A stretch of DNA of 60,256 nucleotides from Microcaldota archaeon (lineage in GTDB: Archaea > Micrarchaeota > Micrarchaeia > Micrarchaeales > CABMGC01). Below, piece by piece: positions 34,433-43,180 of this stretch. The notes beneath the pieces were generated by a model. It saw nothing but the letters and a program-made list of their open reading frames with translations. It was not told the origin of the DNA and ran no database searches. The position numbers were made by a program, and so were the translations under genes. Location of the stretch: contig JAJZKU010000004.1 in the NCBI GenBank assembly GCA_021850705.1, positions 1 through 60,256 on the forward strand. Direction: 5' to 3'. Numbering within the stretch: the stretch's first letter is position 1; each line of letters starts with the position of its first letter.

Positions 34433-35794
34433 CTATTTCTTGCTTGTAAGAAGTCTACTGTAAAATACAAATATGTTATTTGTTAGATGGTGACAGCTTG
34501 CCAAATCCCCTTCTTTAGAACCTATCTCTCCAGAAGTAGTAAACCCTACGATGTTGGCGCCTCGAAATCCTTGCTTAAGCTTCTTTAAGTCTTCTGGAAA
34601 TTGCTCCTTCATAACGTTTTTACGAGTAAGGCAGGAGGTTAAAAGTATTAAGCTAGGTTGATTAGTCTCTTCAGTATATTGTTGTATATTAGTAACTATC
34701 TCGTCAGTAGCGCTGAATAAATTTTTAGGATCTCCATCCATCAAGAATATAGGTGCCCCCTCTATAACTGGTGCAGGATATGCCAGACTCTCGTTATCGG
34801 GTCCTGTAGGAACACCTCCTCCTCTTACTATTATGTTACCTAATGTATCTACCATTCCTATGGGCCATCTTTGAGTAATTCCGAGTGTCATCGCACTGTC
34901 TACAAACTCCTTTTTACTCATCTTAAGTTTTTTAGAGTACCAGTCAACAGGCTTCTGTCCGGATATCTCATCAACTACATATCCGCCAAGCGATGTCTTA
35001 CTAACTACATCTAAAGATCCTGTTTTCTTGGCACCATGTGCCATGGAATATCCATAAAGCATGCTGGTAACAGTAAACATGATTATCAAACCATCTTTGT
35101 AGACTTTACCAGAATGGAGCGAATATATGTCATATTTATTCATTATGTTTTCTAAAGAGGTTTCAAAGCTTCCTCCCCATATTGGTACCTGCCTGCCAAC
35201 AGTATCAGATATGCCTAAAATAATCTTATCCTCTTCTCCCATCTTAGGCAATTTGAACCCGTTAACAAAAACATGGATATAATAAGGTGGTACCTTTACA
35301 ATGCCCCTAATATCTCCGCTCTTCAGTCTAAGTGCTTGCATATAAGGGTCAACGTAATTATCAATCGATAATTTTGTTAATGCCTCTTTAGACACCTTCT
35401 TGGCAACTCCGAAAGAATCTTCGGAAGCACCATCTGCAGAAGCAATACCAACATGTAAGAAATCAGACTGTATACTTGCTACAACAACTCCTTTGTCAAG
35501 GACCTTATTATCGTATATTACGCTTCCTCCTAAACCTCCAACAAACTCAGTATTCTTTAAGACCTCCTTTAAACCTTTAGTCAGTTCATATGGGTCGTAA
35601 TTTCCAGAGAAAAATACATAACTAACAGTGGGATCCTTCCCATTAAGTTTAGACAATGCCTGCTGTGCAGCCTCCTTTGCCGCCAGATATGCATTAGCAT
35701 TAACAGACATTCCACTTCCAACTAACATTGTTGTATTTTCAGAACTCTTTATATCTTGCAGTTTCCCCCATTTAGTTACCAACCCATCTTCCAT
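34433..35794 (-). CDS. FIST-domain sensor protein
   Basis: A 453-residue protein with both FIST halves. The N-domain is about 20-210 (AYLAAKEAAQQALSKL, YVFFSGNYDP, FVGGLGGSVIYD) and the C-domain about 250-450 (MAHGAKKTGSLDVV, and NLFSATDEIV). Near the end it has LILLTSCLTRK and GFTTSGEIGSKEG, which are diagnostic of FIST. FIST domains bind small ligands, possibly amino acids, and signal to partners. No output domain is fused. ATG 35794 after AGGGTGA is preferred to GTG 35803. It lies between the unknown 144-residue gene and the adenylating enzyme. Confidence 0.85.
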   Translation of the reverse strand: MEDGLVTKWGKLQDIKSSENTTMLVGSGMSVNANAYLAAKEAAQQALSKLNGKDPTVSYVFFSGNYDPYELTKGLKEVLKNTEFVGGLGGSVIYDNKVLDKGVVVASIQSDFLHVGIASADGASEDSFGVAKKVSKEALTKLSIDNYVDPYMQALRLKSGDIRGIVKVPPYYIHVFVNGFKLPKMGEEDKIILGISDTVGRQVPIWGGSFETSLENIMNKYDIYSLHSGKVYKDGLIIMFTVTSMLYGYSMAHGAKKTGSLDVVSKTSLGGYVVDEISGQKPVDWYSKKLKMSKKEFVDSAMTLGITQRWPIGMVDTLGNIIVRGGGVPTGPDNESLAYPAPVIEGAPIFLMDGDPKNLFSATDEIVTNIQQYTEETNQPSLILLTSCLTRKNVMKEQFPEDLKKLKQGFRGANIVGFTTSGEIGSKEGDLASCHHLTNNIFVFYSRLLTSKK

Positions 35795-35799
35795 ATAAT

Positions 35800-36234
35800 T
35801 CACCCTAACTTACTGAGCCCTTTTTTACCAGAAGGAACGATTGACCTTTCAACCTTCTTTATCTCAATCGATTCAACCAACATAGGTCGTAAACGGCTCG
35901 GTATTGTTTTGTTAAGCGTCTCTTCAAGTGAGCTCTTGAATTGTTCTGCATTCTCCTTTTCCTTAAAATGCCCTATTAACGTAATAGGAGTGCCTATAAG
36001 AAGTTCAAGCAAACCATCTTTCATAATTAGCCTATGGAAAAATCTTGTTTCTAAGAAATCAGCTCCAAGATAAACAGACTCATATTTTAATGAAGATTCA
36101 AGATCTAAAATGAATTGCTTTAAGTTTCCAATGGCTATCTCCTCCTGCCTTGTTAAGATATTCTCTCTTTCTAATTTAAATGGTAAAATCCCACTAAAAT
36201 CTACAAGAACTACATCGTATGACTCTTTAATCAT
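35800..36234 (-). CDS. Hypothetical protein, first gene of the FIST operon
   Basis: A 144-residue protein that I do not recognise. It starts MIKESYDVVLVDFSGILPF. A strand-helix pattern continues to the basic C-terminus (SIVPSGKKGLSKLG). There is no membrane segment, cysteine or known nucleotide motif. It overlaps the FIST gene (stop inside its RBS), so the two are likely coproduced. It may be the downstream partner of the FIST sensor; that is inference from position only. Confidence 0.6.
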   Translation of the reverse strand: MIKESYDVVLVDFSGILPFKLERENILTRQEEIAIGNLKQFILDLESSLKYESVYLGADFLETRFFHRLIMKDGLLELLIGTPITLIGHFKEKENAEQFKSSLEETLNKTIPSRLRPMLVESIEIKKVERSIVPSGKKGLSKLG

Positions 36235-36325
36235 AATATCCCTATATTACTAATTTACTACTAACTTATATGAGTAATATATGCTCTATAAATCTTTCGT
36301 AAAGGCTTAAAGACAGATTAAATGG

Positions 36326-36844
36326 TCACACTGATATTTTCTCCTTGTTTTTCTTGTACCAGTCAAAGAGAAGCAGGAAGGTAGGCACAAACCTTTCCCC
36401 GTTCCTTATCTTCATCTCTATCTCTTCAATCGTATAACACTCCTGTGATCCTGCATCTTCATGCAAACGCGGCTTCCTGTCAGACCTTGTAATATAAAGT
36501 CTGACAAACTCATTCTTGGTATCAGGTCCTAAAGGAAGATCATAACAGGGCTTCAGCTCAAGGCCTTCTATTCCAAGCTCTTCGAGCGCTTCCCTGCGTG
36601 CAGCCTCATCATAACTCTCACCCTTACTCACATGGCCTGCGGCAGACGAGTCATAAAAACCAGGATGCGTATCCACGCTCTGTCCCCTTCTCTCTATCCA
36701 TAACCTTCCATCTGAATCAAGCATGAATATATGCACAGCTCTATGGAGCTTGTCTGTTTTGTGAACCCCTTTCCTCGGAGTCTCCCCGATTACCCTGTTA
36801 TTCTCATCTACCACATCAACCATTTCAACCTGTTCGGCTTCCAT
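36326..36844 (-). CDS. Nudix hydrolase of the IDI-like/YfcD group
   Basis: A 172-residue Nudix protein. It opens MVDVVDENNRVIGETPRKGVH-style at residues 8-27, then LHRAVHIFMLD, and has the box GHVSKGESYDEAARREALEELGI. This layout is shared with type 1 isopentenyl-diphosphate isomerase. However, the isomerase cysteine block is replaced by DSSAAGHV, so isomerase activity is not expected and a YfcD-type hydrolase is more likely. It lies between the FIST operon and the ABC exporter. Confidence 0.82.
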   Translation of the reverse strand: MEAEQVEMVDVVDENNRVIGETPRKGVHKTDKLHRAVHIFMLDSDGRLWIERRGQSVDTHPGFYDSSAAGHVSKGESYDEAARREALEELGIEGLELKPCYDLPLGPDTKNEFVRLYITRSDRKPRLHEDAGSQECYTIEEIEMKIRNGERFVPTFLLLFDWYKKNKEKISV

Positions 36845-36906
36845 TCATATCACCATAATCGCGTTTTATACATCTTACAAAGTTTTCAATATAACTAAAT
36901 ATTGGA

Positions 36907-37695
36907 CTATCCTCCTCCGCTGCTGTAGTCCTTCAGCAGTGTGTAGAATATCTTCCTTGAAACGAAGATAACGACTAATGATAGCAACAGTGCTGCAGCT
37001 ACTGCAGTAGGGCCGATCATGCCGAAAAGTGCTTCTGCAGGATAGTAGTATGCTATTCCTATTGGCATTGCAAGGGTGAATATCAGCTGCCCAAGTACTC
37101 CATAAACGCTTAATGGGTATGTACCTGCATTGCTGAGCATGCTCTCCATATTATTTATGAATTGCCCGCTCTTGAACAAACGATAAGAGAGAATGGACAT
37201 CATCACGAAGAACATCAGGAACGCAGCAGTGCCTGTGATGAAGAGCAATGCAAAGTAAACTAACTGCATTGCGGTTATGCCGAGATGCATTGCCGAATAG
37301 ATAAACAAAGCAAGTCCAGACATGAAACCTGCGGAGTCCCAGACCATGCCGAAGCCGCCAGAGATTATCGTAAGGTAGCCGTAGGGCTTCGTGAACCACA
37401 TGTCCATGTTCCCTCTCCTAAGCCTCTGTGCCACATCCCACGGGGCTATCATATAATCTACGAACCCGAACATCATTGATGTAATGCTGGACAGTGCAAG
37501 CACCTGGAAGTAGGACCATCCTGGTATGCCGCTCGATACTGTGTAAATAACAGTTATCGCCACTATGCTGTTTAAGATCACGAGTAAATCAGCAAATAAC
37601 CATATGAAAGCCTGCCATCTGTATATAAGGAAGCTCTTCCATGCCATCTTCTGCACGTTGATCAAAAAACTTAGATTATCTATGAATCTGCTCAT
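36907..37695 (-). CDS. ABC-2 type permease subunit B
   Basis: A 262-residue integral membrane protein with about six helices and the RRGNMDMWFTKPYGY loop typical of COG3694/DUF990 permeases. The start abuts the stop of the first permease. With the neighbouring permease and ATPase it forms a three-gene exporter of unknown cargo; related systems move lipids, drugs or polysaccharide parts. Confidence 0.85.
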   Translation of the reverse strand: MSRFIDNLSFLINVQKMAWKSFLIYRWQAFIWLFADLLVILNSIVAITVIYTVSSGIPGWSYFQVLALSSITSMMFGFVDYMIAPWDVAQRLRRGNMDMWFTKPYGYLTIISGGFGMVWDSAGFMSGLALFIYSAMHLGITAMQLVYFALLFITGTAAFLMFFVMMSILSYRLFKSGQFINNMESMLSNAGTYPLSVYGVLGQLIFTLAMPIGIAYYYPAEALFGMIGPTAVAAALLLSLVVIFVSRKIFYTLLKDYSSGGG

Positions 37696-38499
37696 CTAAC
37701 CACCTACGGATGTAATATTCTTCTTTACTCTTTTCCACCAGAAGAACGCAAAGATGCCTAGTACTATGGCCCAAACTGTACCTACCAGTAACCCATTGAC
37801 TATGGCAGCAGGCGTGGCAGTCCCAAGAAATATTGATACTGGGAGATAGCCCATGTCCTGAAATGGCAGTGCATATACTATGTTGGAAAGATACTGGGGA
37901 AACATGCTTAGCGGCACCGTTCCTCCTGCTACGATGTATACAAGTATGCCTATCATATACCTTAACCCATAAACACGGGTCACAAATAGGGCAAGCGTTC
38001 CTATAAGGAAGCTGATTATGCCAAATACTGCGAAACCTACTGCAAGGGTGAGCAGTGCCAATGCTATGCTATATACGGTTATTGGAATATGCGCCACGAG
38101 CACAGCTATCAGCAGCAGTGGCAGCGAGAAGGTGGCAACTCCCACCATCATATTGCTAACAGATGCAATAAACAGATGCATCACATAATTTACAGGCCTT
38201 ATGATTATAGCAGTTATTGTCCCTTCAAGCACATCATTCTGAATGTAATAGGCGATGTTTGATTCAGCTATAGCATAGAAAGCGACGAAAAGGAAGAAAT
38301 ATGCGTATATGCCTTGCAACGTGAATCCTCCAATCTGTTTTGCTCCTGAGCTTTCAAAGAGTACTGTCCATACAAATATCATAAGCAGCGCGTAACCTAT
38401 GCTGAAGACCATTTCCAGTAAGAAGTCTGTCTTGTAATAAAAGACATCCTTCAGGTCTATCTTAAGCATGCCTATATACGGCTCCAGGTATCTATTCAT
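37696..38499 (-). CDS. ABC-2 type permease subunit A
   Basis: A 267-residue integral membrane protein with six predicted helices. DVLEGTITAIIIRPVNYVMH is the conserved cytoplasmic coupling segment of the COG4587-type permease. It is translated directly after the ATPase gene and before the second permease, so a heterodimeric channel is expected. Confidence 0.85.
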   Translation of the reverse strand: MNRYLEPYIGMLKIDLKDVFYYKTDFLLEMVFSIGYALLMIFVWTVLFESSGAKQIGGFTLQGIYAYFFLFVAFYAIAESNIAYYIQNDVLEGTITAIIIRPVNYVMHLFIASVSNMMVGVATFSLPLLLIAVLVAHIPITVYSIALALLTLAVGFAVFGIISFLIGTLALFVTRVYGLRYMIGILVYIVAGGTVPLSMFPQYLSNIVYALPFQDMGYLPVSIFLGTATPAAIVNGLLVGTVWAIVLGIFAFFWWKRVKKNITSVGG

Positions 38500-38505
38500 C
38501 TTCTA

Positions 38506-39489
38506 TCACTGCTTATCCATCTTCTTGTACAGCTTTGAGAGTACGAAGTTCAGCCCAGGCTCATATACCTTGTAATCAATGACATTGTCGCCCGAGAGCA
38601 TGCCTATGAATCCTTTGCTCTTCAATATCTTCCTGTTAACCTCCAGCTTTACGAAGTTGTCCGAACTCTCCAATATCTTTCCATACTTCCTGAATTCAGC
38701 TCCTGATGAGCTCCTAAGCTCAAGGTCTATCATGCGCTTGTCTCCAAAGAGATGCTCAAGCTTACTCCTAGGCCCGTCAAAGACCAGCCTGCCCTTGTTT
38801 ATGAGAATTACCTTCTCGGCCATGGTTATGTCTTCAACCAGATGCGTTGTTATCACGAAGGTCGTATTGTACCTCTTCTGCATGCTCAGGATCATGGAAC
38901 GGAGCGCAGTCTTTGAAGGCAGATCCACGCCTATCGTGGGCTCGTCAAGGAAGACTATCTTGGGCATATGCAGCACAGAGGCTACGAAGTTGCACTTCAT
39001 CTGCTCTCCAAGAGAGAGCGTCCTTACCGGCCTCCTGTACACCTTCTTCAGGTCCAGCATCTCCAGCAGCTCCTCCAGACGCTTCCTGTACTCCTTCTCA
39101 GGTATCCTATATATCGAGCGTATGAAGTCAAAGGTGTCTATTGCAGGCAGGTTCCAGTAGAGCTGCCCATGCGCTCCCAATACCACTCCTATCTGCGAAG
39201 CTATCCTTATCCTGTTCTCCCACGGGTCCACTCCCATTATCCTGACGCTTCCGCTGTCTGGGTGCAGTATCCCTGTCATTGTCTTTATCAGCGTGGACTT
39301 CCCGCTTCCGTTCCTTCCCAGCAGTGCCACTATCTCTCCCTCATTCACAGAGAAGCTCAGGCCGTCAAGGGCCGTCTTGTTGTAGCTCTTGCGTATCAGC
39401 TTCGCCAAAAAGCCGCCGTTCTTCCTGTGTTCATGGGTTCTGAACCTCTTCTTCACATCCTTTACTTCTATTATCTTCTCCATAAGCAT
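38506..39489 (-). CDS. ABC transporter ATPase (COG4586 type)
   Basis: A 327-residue ATPase driving the exporter. Walker A is LLGRNGSGKST, the signature is RTLSLGEQMKCNFVASVLH, Walker B is IVFLDEPTIGVD, and the switch histidine is in TTHLVED. The SLGEQM form of the signature and the GAHGQLYWNLPAIDTF Q-loop region are typical of the exporter group paired with two DUF990-like permeases. A C-terminal extension of about 80 residues follows the core. ATG 39483 (MEKIIEV) is an equally good start. Confidence 0.9.
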   Translation of the reverse strand: MLMEKIIEVKDVKKRFRTHEHRKNGGFLAKLIRKSYNKTALDGLSFSVNEGEIVALLGRNGSGKSTLIKTMTGILHPDSGSVRIMGVDPWENRIRIASQIGVVLGAHGQLYWNLPAIDTFDFIRSIYRIPEKEYRKRLEELLEMLDLKKVYRRPVRTLSLGEQMKCNFVASVLHMPKIVFLDEPTIGVDLPSKTALRSMILSMQKRYNTTFVITTHLVEDITMAEKVILINKGRLVFDGPRSKLEHLFGDKRMIDLELRSSSGAEFRKYGKILESSDNFVKLEVNRKILKSKGFIGMLSGDNVIDYKVYEPGLNFVLSKLYKKMDKQ

Positions 39490-39730
39490 GAATTTGGGAT
39501 ATCCCTTGCCGTATAACGATAAACATCATTGACGCTCCGCAGTCTTTAAAGAGTACAAGAAGAAGATCGTTTGATAGGACTGTTGCTGCGCTAGTAGGTT
39601 TGCCATTACAGATACAGCATTTCGCGCATATCAAACACCGTTGAATAACCTTAGACATTGATGATTTATATACTTTTCTGTCTTTCCCGATTCATATTTT
39701 AAAGTAAAACTCTATATACCTGCGTATCAT

Positions 39731-40219
39731 AATTAATTTGTGGAGAAATGGTACGGCAAAATACCTCTGGAGAGGTGCACAAAAAACCAGCAGATAATAA
39801 ACAAAAATACACCTTCACCTTCAAATCTGGAGACAGTGTAAGAATAAAATGAGATTCATTCTGGAGAGAGAGGGAGAAGACAGCCGAGATATGGGACATT
39901 TTATGCTCGAACTGCAGGTCAAAGGTACTTCTGTACCAGAAAGACGGGAGGGGCAAGCTACACCGGTGTTATCTCAACAGGATACTCGACCCTCCATCAT
40001 ATGCAGAGTTGCAGGATAATGTAAAAATAACAAAGGAAAACATGCCTGTTTTAATATGCAGAAAATGCCAACAAACCATCGGTTATCCAATGATGCACAG
40101 AGAAGGAAGGCTTGCCTACTTCCTGCTTAATGGTAAATGGACAAAGCAGAAAAGTGATATAATTGGAAGATAATTGAAGGAAATCTAAATAACGCATTCT
40201 GGCCTCATTGTTTAAGGAG
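39731..40219 (+). repeat. 489-bp direct repeat, left copy
   Basis: From AATTAATTTGTGG to TTTAAGGAG this segment matches 44487-44975 with only six mismatches. All six lie between about 39766 and 39892; the following 330 bases are identical. No terminal inverted repeats or transposase are visible. The copies bracket a 4.3-kb segment. Confidence 0.95.
39748..40173 (+). pseudogene. Zinc-ribbon protein gene copy broken by TGA at codon 35
   Basis: It is the left copy of the 141-codon gene at 44504. Codon 35 is TGA at 39850-39852, where the right copy has CGG (Arg). The remaining 106 codons are unchanged in sense, and the part encoding both CxxC pairs is identical to the right copy. The gene keeps ATG and GGAG. 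An internal restart at the ATG of the EIWDILCSNC region (codon 48 is ATA here, ATG in the other copy) is not available, so the product is probably not made. Confidence 0.85.
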
Positions 40220-40373
40220 AGGCAAAGAAGAGATTATGATACGAGAAATGAGTGCCTAAACACAACACAATGTTACTAGAATTAAGTGCATATGCGCATC
40301 GCACTTATATTATTAAAAAGATCTTTAGAAACAATCTTATATGAAAAATGATTAAGAATGAAGATGTATTGAT

Positions 40374-41573
40374 ATGAAAAAAATGCCTCTTGAGTATAAA
40401 TTTTTTATATTTTACAATACACTCTCAGTTCTGGACATGTATTTTGCCCACTGGAACAGAGTTCCTAGTCTAAACGTTGAAAAACTGCGAAAAGAGTATA
40501 CTAAAGCAGTAAAAAATTCTAAGAACAGATACGAGTTTTTTCTTGTTATGTCCAGCATGATGGCAAGGCTAAGAAACAGGCATACCTGGTACACTGACAG
40601 AAAAATATGGCAGGATTACGGTATGGGGGTGGGATTCAATGCCATATATCACGATAAACTTAGAAAGTGGATAATCACATCAAGCGAAAACCGTAAGCTC
40701 CCTATAGGCAGTGTGATAACAAAAGTAAATGGCATCTCTACTAATAAATTTTTTAACAGCAAGAAAAAATATATCCCTGCTTCAAACGAACGTGCTGCCA
40801 GAAACAACTTATTCTCTTTTGGCCCATATTTACCAAAATCTATGGATATAGAACTAAACAATAAGACCAAGGTTCATATAAACAGAACCAAATTCACCAA
40901 CACTCCCAAAGAACATACTTCCTGCAAGGTATTCAAAAATAAGATCGGCTATATTAAAATACCGAGTTTTACCGGACATAAATTCGAAAAAGCAGCCTTG
41001 AATTGCTTGAATAAAATGAATGGACTTCGTACCATCATAATAGATCTGAGAGATAATGATGGTGGAAGTACACCTTGGAATCTGCTAAAAAAACTTATAA
41101 ATAAGAAATGGGAAAGCCCAGTGTATTTTGAAGTGGTAACTCCAACTGCGCTTGAGAGGCAGCATTCAAATATCAACAAGTATAGCCAAAATGGTTACTA
41201 TATTGATAAAAATAGGATATACAAGAAAAATAATTATGTTTATACTTCATGGAAAGATGCATTCAAGGGAAAACTCATAATATTAACAAACGAATCAACC
41301 TTATCTGCTGCCGAGGACTTTTTGATACCGTTAAAATATTATAAAAGAGCAATAATAATTGGCAGTAGAACTAATGGCAGCGATGGGGATGTGTTTTTTC
41401 ACGATCTTGACAAAGATATCTTTATAGGCGTAGGGTGCGCTTCTGTCAGATTCCCAGATGGTAAAAGAATTGAAGGATTTGGTATATCTCCAGACATAGA
41501 AGTATATCCAAAGCTAACAGATATTAGAAGTAAAACAGACGTTGTCTTAAAAAGAGCCTTGGAAATGGCATAA
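40374..41573 (+). CDS. S41-type (tail-specific/CtpA-like) serine peptidase, cytoplasmic
   Basis: A 399-residue S41-family protein. A conserved histidine lies in RLRNRHTWY near 70. A PDZ-like domain is about 85-170 (IGSVITKVNGISTNKFF). The core has IGYIKIPSF and the oxyanion strand TIIIDLRDNDGGSTPW, and the nucleophile is expected at S311 in NESTLSAAED. GFGISPDIEVYP closes the domain, as in tail-specific proteases. There is no signal peptide, so it would act inside the cell, unlike most CtpA. It is AT-rich and is the first gene inside the repeat-bracketed segment. Confidence 0.8.
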   Translation: MKKMPLEYKFFIFYNTLSVLDMYFAHWNRVPSLNVEKLRKEYTKAVKNSKNRYEFFLVMSSMMARLRNRHTWYTDRKIWQDYGMGVGFNAIYHDKLRKWIITSSENRKLPIGSVITKVNGISTNKFFNSKKKYIPASNERAARNNLFSFGPYLPKSMDIELNNKTKVHINRTKFTNTPKEHTSCKVFKNKIGYIKIPSFTGHKFEKAALNCLNKMNGLRTIIIDLRDNDGGSTPWNLLKKLINKKWESPVYFEVVTPTALERQHSNINKYSQNGYYIDKNRIYKKNNYVYTSWKDAFKGKLIILTNESTLSAAEDFLIPLKYYKRAIIIGSRTNGSDGDVFFHDLDKDIFIGVGCASVRFPDGKRIEGFGISPDIEVYPKLTDIRSKTDVVLKRALEMA

Positions 41574-41637
41574 TGCCATTTAATTCATAATGCCGATTAA
41601 GGATGGACACGCATAACAAGCAGTATTGTTGGTAAAA

Positions 41638-42252
41638 ATGCCCTTATCAAGAAAAACACCAGACAAACAGATCGCTAAGCTTTCAATAAATATATCATCT
41701 ATGCCTAAAGAAGCCATAGATGAGATTTGGTTTAGGGCAGGGATAATATACAAAGATCCTGAGGATAACAATGCATTGCCTGATAATGTTATAATGCAGA
41801 TTAAAAAATCCGAAAGTACTGCCTATCCGATTGTTGAAAAACTGTGTTTGGAAAAAGGTAAGGCCACAGTTGAAAAATTAGCAGATCAGGTAGAAAGATT
41901 AGATTATATAGGAAATGCTGGAATTAGCAGAAAGATACTGTCCCGTAAAACCTTCACAAATCTTTCAAGCGAGACGATAACAAAGAAGGAGCTGGCAGAT
42001 ATGGCTAAAAGAATACGCAATCTGCCTGAAAAGAAGATAGACGAGTTATGGGCTTCCCTTGGATTCATATATACAAATAAAGGGAATAACAAGGCTATGT
42101 CAAATACCACTATCAGACTCATAAAGAAGTCAAAAGAAAACGCAGAATACGAAACTCTTAGCTTCTTTGATGAAACCCATATAAATGATATAATAAAAGA
42201 GTTGCAAAGAATCCAGAACTCAATAAAGAAGAACAGTCCAAAGAAATCTTAA
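41638..42252 (+). CDS. Two-repeat hypothetical protein
   Basis: A 204-residue protein built from an internal duplication. Residues about 8-58 (KEAIDEIWFRAGIIY to QIKKS) match about 114-165 (EKKIDELWASLGFIY to RLIKKS). Each repeat is a helix, a short GIIY/GFIY strand, an Asn-rich turn and another helix. Strong positive and negative charge alternates, and the C-terminus is basic (KKNSPKKS). Family not recognised; nucleic-acid or protein binding is possible. The frame can start at TTG 41626, but ATG 41638 is the first ATG. It lies 64 bases after the peptidase gene. Confidence 0.6.
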   Translation: MPLSRKTPDKQIAKLSINISSMPKEAIDEIWFRAGIIYKDPEDNNALPDNVIMQIKKSESTAYPIVEKLCLEKGKATVEKLADQVERLDYIGNAGISRKILSRKTFTNLSSETITKKELADMAKRIRNLPEKKIDELWASLGFIYTNKGNNKAMSNTTIRLIKKSKENAEYETLSFFDETHINDIIKELQRIQNSIKKNSPKKS

Positions 42253-42354
42253 ACAGCCTATCAATTTTGTATTCAGTCTCCTCATCTGAAGATTGCAACA
42301 TAATTAACATTAATGATTAAGACAATTACTATGATAACATTAAAGATAGTCTAT

Positions 42355-42567
42355 CTACTTCCTTCTTACTGATGCCAGCTCCTTAATTTCTCCACTCTTA
42401 AATGCTCTGGCTATCTGATTAAATTCAGACACAGTCATATTTGCTTTATTTCCTGCTCTATCAATCAGACTTACAGTTTGCTTCTGTTCGTCTAAAACAA
42501 ACTTAGGACAGTTGTCCCCAACTTTAGATCCTTCCTTTCCATCTACGTCGTATATCATTTTTTCCAT
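42355..42567 (-). CDS. Small protein with DUF397-like pattern
   Basis: A 70-residue protein. The segment from GDNCPKF through VSLIDRAGNKANMTVSEFNQIARAFKSGEI follows the order seen in actinobacterial DUF397 proteins: Gly-Asn-Cys, a strand, an Arg-Asp/Asp-Arg strand, then a helix ending in K-x-G-E. Resemblance is judged by eye and is weak for so short a protein. The neighbouring gene upstream resembles DUF6879, which in actinobacteria often accompanies DUF397. Both are read in one operon from the double-Lrp regulator. Confidence 0.5.
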   Translation of the reverse strand: MEKMIYDVDGKEGSKVGDNCPKFVLDEQKQTVSLIDRAGNKANMTVSEFNQIARAFKSGEIKELASVRRK

Positions 42568-42590
42568 ATTTCCACCTAAATAAGTATTAC

Positions 42591-43160
42591 TTAACCTAAA
42601 TTAATATCATTATCCCTCAAAAACTTCTGCATTGGTATTCCAATATGCAATAGCTTATCTTTTAGTTCCAAATATCTTGATACTTCTGAATATCTTTTTA
42701 TTGGATTACTTCTAGACAAAAGATGACCTTCTGAATCATAGTTCATAAGCATTACAGTACTAGAATCAAACATCCAATAATCACTAAAACCTTTTATTAA
42801 ATCTGATACATTCTTTCGTTCAATAAATAGAAACTTTTCACCTTTCTGTTCTGCAAATAAGGACCCATACTTAATTCCAAATTTAATATAATCACTCATC
42901 GGCAAGTCAAGTACTTGTATATCCACTATAGATACTCCCCTTTTGACTGTCTGCTCAGCCTTAGACAGCCATTCATTAAATCCAGACACTTCTTTAAAAA
43001 CATCTACTGGCTTACCTTGCTTGTATTTGTTAAATGCTCCAATTTCATAGTCTATGCTATAAATATTTAAAAGTTCTAATCTAAAAATCTCAACTTTCGC
43101 TTCAGACCACAAATCGCTGAATGTTTTAACAGAATTGACTCTAGGTTTTACCTTCTCCAT
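42591..43160 (-). CDS. DUF6879-like protein
   Basis: A 189-residue protein with the run of features I associate with DUF6879. These are an early EIFRLELLNIY block, then WLSKAEQTVKRGVSIVDIQV, LDLPMSDYIKFGIKYG, DYWMFDSSTVMLMNYDSEGH and the terminal RYLELKDKLLHIGIP. In actinobacteria such proteins lie beside HTH regulators and DUF397 proteins in development or defence-like loci. The biochemical role is unknown. It sits 23 bases before the DUF397-like gene and 20 bases after the regulator. Confidence 0.6.
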   Translation of the reverse strand: MEKVKPRVNSVKTFSDLWSEAKVEIFRLELLNIYSIDYEIGAFNKYKQGKPVDVFKEVSGFNEWLSKAEQTVKRGVSIVDIQVLDLPMSDYIKFGIKYGSLFAEQKGEKFLFIERKNVSDLIKGFSDYWMFDSSTVMLMNYDSEGHLLSRSNPIKRYSEVSRYLELKDKLLHIGIPMQKFLRDNDINLG

Positions 43161-43180
43161 AAAAATATTGAGCCACTATA

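Noticed and set aside
36326-36844. Type 1 isopentenyl-diphosphate isomerase
   Set aside because: The catalytic cysteine region is replaced by DSSAAGHV, so only the IDI-like Nudix fold is supported.
39431-39658. 75-codon Cys-containing minus-strand frame
   Set aside because: It overlaps the N-terminus of the ABC ATPase gene in another frame and has no good ribosome site; the cysteine spacing looks fortuitous.
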